A stretch of DNA of 64,000 nucleotides from Heterodera schachtii (Eukaryota > Nematoda > Chromadorea > Rhabditida > Heteroderidae): NCBI GenBank assembly GCA_023374025.1, contig SIJG01000008.1, positions 922,215 through 986,214 of the forward strand. The letters are read 5' to 3'. The notes under the pieces were generated by a model. That model searched no databases. It worked only from the letters and a program-made list of their open reading frames with translations, and was not told where the DNA came from. The position numbers and the translations under genes were made by a program. The first letter of the stretch is position 1; each line of letters begins with the position of its first letter. Below are positions 55,711 through 64,000 of the stretch, piece by piece.

Positions 55711-55924
55711 TTGGTACTTCCGTATTTTGCTACCCCCCCCCCCGCCCCGAAAGATTTTAAAATTTATATTTTGAGGGTTTCTAAGTCACTAATTACGAAA
55801 TATGGTGTCGTCAAATGTCGATACAAGCACCATATTCGTGATCAGGTGACCTCGAAATCCTAATTTATGAATTATTAAATTTTTCTAGGAGGGGGGGGGG
55901 GGTAGCAAAACACTGAAGTACCAA
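55711..55924. mobile_element. 214-bp MITE with 28-bp inverted ends
   Basis: The left end TTGGTACTTCCGTATTTTGC followed by TACCCCCC is mirrored at the right end (complement TTGGTACTTCAGTGTTTTGC followed by TACCCCCC), with three mismatches. The flanking direct repeat is TAAT (55707-55710 and 55925-55928). The interior contains a second inverted pair (CACTAATTACGAAATATGGTG / CACCATATTCGTGATCAGGTG). No coding capacity. Target preference and ends differ from the CATA-type MITEs, so it is a separate family. Confidence 0.8.
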
Positions 55925-56264
55925 TAATTTCACGCTTCTCTCCCATTATTGTTCTCCAAAAGTTGGACAATTACTGCACTACTGTTTACTTGTTTAATGC
56001 ATATTCAGGCACTTTTACAGTTTAACGGGCTCGATGAAAAAAACATGTCAATGGCTTTTGGTTTTTGTATGGCATTTAATTTTCATGTGTTAAAAATAAT
56101 TACAAAATAATTTAAAAAGTGAACAGTTAAAGCGGGAATAATATTAATTAATTAGGTAATTAATTAGGCAGTGTGTAATTATGTTTACGTATGTGCATTA
56201 TTATTTATTATTTTATTGCTGTCGCTTCTTTTTCGCCGAGTTCATTCACAGCGCCGCCCATTTG

Positions 56265-64000
<7,736 letters not shown>

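Overview
The window is nuclear DNA from a nematode, most likely a plant-parasitic cyst nematode (Heteroderidae, Globodera/Heterodera-like). Reasons: genes are split by many mostly short introns with nematode-style TTTCAG acceptors; several start codons sit just behind acceptor-like sites that look like spliced-leader trans-splice sites; the gene at 4836-6934 matches the layout I recall for an expanded F-box-like family of Globodera/Heterodera; and a secreted tyrosinase ends in a Cys-rich tail of the type seen in these worms. All exon models were assembled by hand from reading frames, splice signals and remembered family alignments. No database search was run.

Layout. 1-1.3 kb holds a 16-bp minisatellite. 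1.3-1.85 kb holds a doubtful small gene. 1.8-4.6 kb (minus) is a nine-exon ALKBH8 (RRM, AlkB dioxygenase, tRNA wobble-uridine methyltransferase), with the F-box-like gene upstream on the same strand. 7.6-15.0 kb (plus) is a 20-exon DHX38/PRP16 splicing helicase. 15.6-19.3 kb (minus) is a 13-exon secreted tyrosinase. 20.8-23.4 kb is a composite hAT-like element holding a 5'-truncated LINE reverse transcriptase. 24.0-24.6 kb (minus) is a UBE2D-like ubiquitin-conjugating enzyme. 25.2-37.1 kb (plus) carries PCNA, POLR1D (RPAC2), TIMM29 and PNPT1 in tandem, a candidate operon-like block. 37.1-45.8 kb is an 8.8-kb A+T- and pyrimidine-rich stretch with no convincing gene. 45.9-49.7 kb (plus) is a Gln-rich AT-hook/HTH nuclear protein. 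51.1-51.9 kb (minus) is a membrane protein with an acidic/Ser-rich tail. 53.0-53.5 kb (plus) is a second UBE2D-like gene, an inverted duplicate of the first. 54.2-54.7 kb (minus) is a 75-residue membrane protein. 56.3-64 kb (minus, 5' end beyond the window) is CYFIP/GEX-2 of the WAVE complex, with one apparent single-base frameshift.

Most genes are housekeeping genes of unrelated pathways (tRNA modification, splicing, replication clamp, Pol I/III, mitochondrial import, mitochondrial RNA decay, actin regulation). I see no dedicated multi-gene system. The most distinctive signals are (i) a family of hAT-like MITEs with perfect 8-bp target duplications, three intact copies all in introns and all carrying a GC-rich hairpin core; (ii) four introns with GC rather than GT donors in three genes; (iii) the inverted UBE2D duplication; and (iv) the composite hAT-like element.
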